From Acidobacteriota bacterium (GTDB lineage: Bacteria > Acidobacteriota > Terriglobia > Terriglobales > Acidobacteriaceae), in NCBI GenBank assembly GCA_021799945.1, contig JAJYZK010000015.1, forward strand, positions 1 through 17,315: a stretch of 17,315 nt of DNA, read 5' to 3'. The position numbers and the translations under genes were made by a program. Shown piece by piece: positions 14,915 to 17,315 of this stretch (within the stretch, counting starts at the first letter, position 1; every line of letters starts with the position of its first letter). The notes beneath the pieces were generated by a model. The model was not told the DNA's origin and ran no database searches. It saw only the letters and a list, made by a program, of their open reading frames with translations.

Positions 14915-15231
14915 CCAGCGTCCGACTCCTTCGCCCCAGTCTGGAAACCGCTTTGGAAACTGGGCTGCAACCCAGCCTATGCGGCCATCATAAAGGACTG
15001 GAGACAAAAGGGCTGGGGACAACGGGTGGGACCGGAGACAAGAGGCGGCGCGGCGGCCTCAGGCGCGGCTTAGGGCTGTGGTACCATGCTGTTCGTCAGG
15101 GTAAGAGCACGGTACGGGCCGCTGAACGGCCTGTGGTGAGATTCCGTGACGCTGGTCACGGCGTAAATCCACCTTCACCGCAGACTGCGAAGGATCCGGC
15201 CACGCGAAAATCCCAAACCGCGGAGGAATCC
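14915..15231. other. Divergent region between argC and the aldo/keto reductase
   Basis: 317 bp with no supported gene. It should hold promoters for both divergent genes. TATGAT on the minus strand (14987-14992) is a good -10 candidate for argC, 73 bp upstream of its start, but lacks a clear -35. Other structures are alternative stems around CTGGGCTGCAACCCAGCC (14960-14977), GGCCG-CTGAA-CGGCC (15117-15131) and the palindrome at 15144-15161. GGAGGA at 15222-15227 is the ribosome-binding site of the aldo/keto reductase. Confidence 0.55.
15144..15161. promoter_or_regulatory. Candidate CRP/FNR-family operator
   Basis: CCGTGACGCTGGTCACGG is a perfect dyad with the core GTGA-N6-TCAC, the general half-site arrangement used by CRP-family dimers. 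It lies about 71-88 bp upstream of the aldo/keto reductase start, where an activator or repressor could work. The same sequence can also form a 7-bp hairpin with a GCTG loop. The regulator is unknown. Confidence 0.45.
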
Positions 15232-16122
15232 ATGACCAGCTTTTCACGCCGCAACTTCCTTAAAACCGGACTGGCCGCAACCGTGGTTGCCGGCGCAAGC
15301 GCCGGCAGCCTTCCCGCGCAAGCGAAGCAGCAGGCGGCGACCGAAGTGGTGACGCTGGGCAAGTCCGGCGTCCAGGTCACCCGCCTGGCCTTCGGCACCG
15401 GAACCTTAGCCGGGCAAGTGCAGCGCGAACTCGGGCAGGATGGGTTCAACCGGCTGACCATGTATGCCTACGACCGCGGCATCCGCTTCTTCGAAACCGC
15501 CGAATCCTATCCAAACATGCATGAAATGCTCGCCGTGGCGCTCAAGGGGGTTCCCCGCGACAGCTACCGCTTGATGACCAAGGTGACGACCAGACCGGGT
15601 GTGGATCCACAGCAGAAGATCGACGAGTTGCGCAAACTGGCCAACACCGAGTATTTCGACGTGATGCTTCTGCACTTTCAGCACACGCCGACCTGGCCGC
15701 AAGATACGGTCAAGTGGCAGGACGCCATATCGGAGGCTCAGGAGAAGAAGATCGTGATCGGCCGTGGCGCCTCGGTGCACGGCCTGCCCGCTCTGCGCCA
15801 GTTTCCGCAGACCGACTGGCTGCAGATTGCCATGATCCGCATGAATCAAAAGGGCGTGAAAATGGATGCGGAGGACTTCGGAACCTCCGGCCTGGGAGAC
15901 GTAAATCAGGTGGTGGACTACGTTCACCAGGTCAAGGCGCGGGGTTTGGGCGTTATCAGCATGAAGCTGGTCGGAGAAGGCCGCTTCACCAATCGCGAAG
16001 ACCGTCAGGCAGCCATGCGATTCGCCTTCCGCACGGCGCACGTCGATGCCGTCACCGTGGGATACAAGAGCCCGGCCGAAGTGGACGAGGCTATGGAAAA
16101 TATCAACCTGGCCTTCGCCTGA
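15232..16122 (+). CDS. Tat-exported aldo/keto reductase
   Basis: An NAD(P)H-type oxidoreductase of the aldo/keto reductase TIM-barrel family with a twin-arginine signal, 296 residues. The signal is SRRNFLKTGLAATVVAGASA (Arg6-Arg7) with probable cleavage after AQA at about residue 31. The mature start TLGKSGVQVTRLAFGTG is typical of the family. The catalytic tetrad can be placed: Tyr93 in FFETAESY, Lys117 in LMTKV and His148 in LLHF. The tetrad Asp is replaced by Glu88. The usual C-terminal cofactor-binding segment is short (HVDAVTVGYKSPAEVDEAMENI). GGAGGA 4 bp before the ATG fixes the start. Export would require folded protein with cofactor bound, or periplasmic use without free NADPH. The substrate is unknown. 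A CRP/FNR-like palindrome lies upstream. Confidence 0.9.
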   Translation: MTSFSRRNFLKTGLAATVVAGASAGSLPAQAKQQAATEVVTLGKSGVQVTRLAFGTGTLAGQVQRELGQDGFNRLTMYAYDRGIRFFETAESYPNMHEMLAVALKGVPRDSYRLMTKVTTRPGVDPQQKIDELRKLANTEYFDVMLLHFQHTPTWPQDTVKWQDAISEAQEKKIVIGRGASVHGLPALRQFPQTDWLQIAMIRMNQKGVKMDAEDFGTSGLGDVNQVVDYVHQVKARGLGVISMKLVGEGRFTNREDRQAAMRFAFRTAHVDAVTVGYKSPAEVDEAMENINLAFA

Positions 16123-16384
16123 CATAGTGTGGCCGGCCTGAAAGGGCGTGGCGAAACAACCGCCGGCGAGGCTGCGGCGCGAGCAGTCAGAGAGTTTCCG
16201 TCTGAGAATTTCCAGGGTTCAACCGACGGCGGCCAGCTACGGCGGGCGCGAAGACCGACAAAGCTATGTGCCGGTCGGCTAACCCGGCCTGTGGCCATAC
16301 CTCGCCTCTAAGCCAAGGGCGGAGTACTTTTACTCCGCCCTTGACAGAGCTCTTTCGAGAATTTCCAACACCGAAGCATACCAC
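16123..16384. other. Intergenic region after the aldo/keto reductase
   Basis: 262 bp with no convincing gene on either strand. It contains GGCCGGCC (about 16132-16139) and, near its right end, a perfect 12-bp stem-loop at 16315-16342. Beyond it the base composition becomes visibly less GC-rich. Confidence 0.5.
16315..16342. terminator. Perfect 12-bp stem-loop, possible terminator
   Basis: AAGGGCGGAGTA, loop CTTT, TACTCCGCCCTT: twelve uninterrupted base pairs. It is about 190 bp after the aldo/keto reductase. It is not followed by a T-tract on either strand, so it is not a textbook Rho-independent terminator. It may still end transcription, or mark the border between the housekeeping block and the accessory segment. 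Confidence 0.5.
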
Positions 16385-16588
16385 CTAGGCAATCGGTGCT
16401 TTCGCCGAGGATTCCAGCCCTTCAACTACCTGGAGTCCGGAGTCGCCTTCGCTTTCCTTAGGGCGCAGGAACGCATCTGCCTGAAGGGCGCCTTGCGCAA
16501 GCCCCTTCTTGCTCTCCATCAGTTGATCCAGGAGCTGATCAAACGTCCGTGATTGTGACGAAAAAGCTTTCGGAGTCGAAAAAGGCAT
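16385..16588 (-). CDS. Small hypothetical protein
   Basis: A 67-residue frame that I do not recognise. The middle looks amphipathic helical (FDQLLDQLMESKKGLAQG, then ALQADAFLRPK), and the C-terminus is acidic then Ala/Pro-rich. The composition is protein-like, but there is no Shine-Dalgarno before the ATG at 16588. That start is only 18 bp from the start of the opposing gene at 16607. That leaves no room for two promoters, so at least one would have to lie inside the other gene. It could be a real small protein, with a later start, or a chance frame. Confidence 0.35.
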   Translation of the reverse strand: MPFSTPKAFSSQSRTFDQLLDQLMESKKGLAQGALQADAFLRPKESEGDSGLQVVEGLESSAKAPIA

Positions 16589-16606
16589 AACGAGGGGGGA
16601 GAGTGC

Positions 16607-17230
16607 ATGTACGCTGTCATCGAGCGAGGTTACGACCTTATCTTAAAGACGATCACACAAGACGACGTGAAGAACTACGATTGGCTCATCGAGAACCGCG
16701 ATCAGTGCGGCGGTCCCAAGTATCAGCGACGCTATAGGAGCTTTTGGGGAATGAATGCGGCCCGGTTGGGTTCCGCGTTCTATTCGGAGTACTTCGCCGC
16801 TCTTCAGCCGTCGCTTGAGAATCCGATGAGCCTCGAAGACTTGTGCCAAAGGTTGTACAACGTTTCCGCTCGGCAGGATGGGCGGCACACCTTGCAGTTT
16901 TCATTCGCCACGAAGCTGATGCATACGCTAAGCCCGAAGCTCCCCATCTATGATTCGCGGGTTGCGCGGTTCTTTCTGTATCGGGAACCGTCGAGTGATC
17001 TGATGATTGAGGAGCGGATCATAAAAATGTCGGAATACTATGGTTTCCTTGCGCGCGAGTACGAGCGAATCGTGGAAGAACACCGCCTCGATGGGGCTAT
17101 CGCCGCGTTCCGTAAGCAGTTTGCACCGAGGCATCACACAGATGAGAAAATCATCGACTGGTTGATCTGGGCTTTTATTGGCGTCGCTGCTGATGGCGCG
17201 CTCATGCGCGGCGATTTTGTATTCGAGTGA
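16607..17230 (+). CDS. Hypothetical protein, possible OGG/HhH-GPD-like fold
   Basis: A 207-residue soluble protein, mostly helical by appearance, without signal peptide or membrane helix. The start is well supported by a GAGGGGGGAGAG ribosome-binding site just upstream. The most telling stretch is FSFATKLMHTLSPKLPIYDS at 98-117 followed by RVARFF. That order, a Thr-Lys helix then a Pro-rich turn and (I/L)-x-D-x-x-V, recalls OGG-fold proteins of the HhH-GPD glycosylase superfamily. The classical helix-hairpin-helix GPD loop is not evident, so this is a weak inference. The C-terminus KIIDWLIWAFIGVAADG is strongly hydrophobic. Codon use is visibly less GC3-biased than in the housekeeping genes, suggesting transfer. 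Its stop overlaps a downstream GTG by 4 bp. Confidence 0.75.
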   Translation: MYAVIERGYDLILKTITQDDVKNYDWLIENRDQCGGPKYQRRYRSFWGMNAARLGSAFYSEYFAALQPSLENPMSLEDLCQRLYNVSARQDGRHTLQFSFATKLMHTLSPKLPIYDSRVARFFLYREPSSDLMIEERIIKMSEYYGFLAREYERIVEEHRLDGAIAAFRKQFAPRHHTDEKIIDWLIWAFIGVAADGALMRGDFVFE

Positions 17231-17315
17231 TCGAGGAAGGCGTGCATCTTGCGTACTTACCCAAAGATGGTGGACTGAAGGCGACTTCCTATTCGTGGAA
17301 ATCAGCGTGGGCGAT
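17227..17315 (+). CDS. Partial ORF coupled to the upstream gene, runs off the window
   Basis: A GTG at 17227 overlaps the TGA of the preceding gene as GTGA. From it the frame stays open for 29 codons to the window end, reading MIEEGVHLAYLPKDGGLKAT then SYSWKSAWA. The 4-bp overlap is typical of translationally coupled operon genes, so the two products may work together. Too little is visible to name a family. The stretch is short enough to be open by chance. Confidence 0.4.
   Translation, partial: MIEEGVHLAYLPKDGGLKATSYSWKSAWA

Noticed and set aside
16187..16384. 65-codon minus-strand ORF after the aldo/keto reductase
   Set aside because: Spans the perfect stem-loop, has no start signal and no protein-like pattern.

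Overview
This 17.3 kb window is GC-rich bacterial chromosome. It is mostly conserved housekeeping and signalling genes with short intergenic gaps. I place it tentatively in the Acidobacteriota or a similar high-GC Gram-negative group. The reasons are inference only: many secreted lipoprotein-type products, a Tat-exported aldo/keto reductase, a short-form ArgC, a tlyA-nadK pair, a YVTN-type beta-propeller lipoprotein, and intergenic repeats carrying a GCGCCTCGCTCG core. No rRNA, tRNA, CRISPR array, transposase or integrase was seen.

Layout. 1-4716 (+): a 5'-truncated sigma-54 activator/response regulator, then about 890 bp with no supported gene, then a membrane NtrB-like sensor histidine kinase coupled by a 4-bp overlap to a small Pro/Gln-rich lipoprotein. 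4750-6510 (-): tlyA then nadK, 6 bp apart. 6749-7297 (+): a membrane protein with an RskA-type anti-sigma C-terminal domain but no zinc-finger anti-sigma domain. 7401-8885 (-): a YncE/YVTN beta-propeller lipoprotein. 9077-10009 (+): a DUF92 integral membrane protein. 10040-11344 (-): a TsaC/YrdC-type threonylcarbamoyl-AMP synthase (probable TTG start) followed by a YdcF/SanA-like DUF218 protein. 11579-13752 (+): a SpoU-type rRNA methyltransferase coupled by a 4-bp overlap to rarA. 13925-14914 (-): short-form argC. 15232-16122 (+): the Tat-signal aldo/keto reductase, with a CRP/FNR-like palindrome upstream. 16385-17315: a lower-GC accessory-looking segment with a small ORF, a 207-residue unknown protein faintly like OGG/HhH-GPD glycosylases, and a coupled partial ORF that leaves the window.

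How the genes work together. The regulator and kinase probably form one two-component system controlling sigma-54 promoters, with the lipoprotein as an envelope partner. tlyA, the SpoU enzyme and tsaC all act on translation RNAs, rarA on stalled replication forks, nadK on NADP supply and argC on arginine synthesis.

The most unusual non-coding signals are a MITE-like repeat family with terminal inverted repeats (1270-1390 and 13765-13894), a six-unit 12-bp tandem array (1908-1979), and a triple-hairpin block (8831-8922) that runs into the start of the beta-propeller gene. I found no clear new multi-gene system. The best candidate for something undescribed is the cassette cut off at the right-hand edge.
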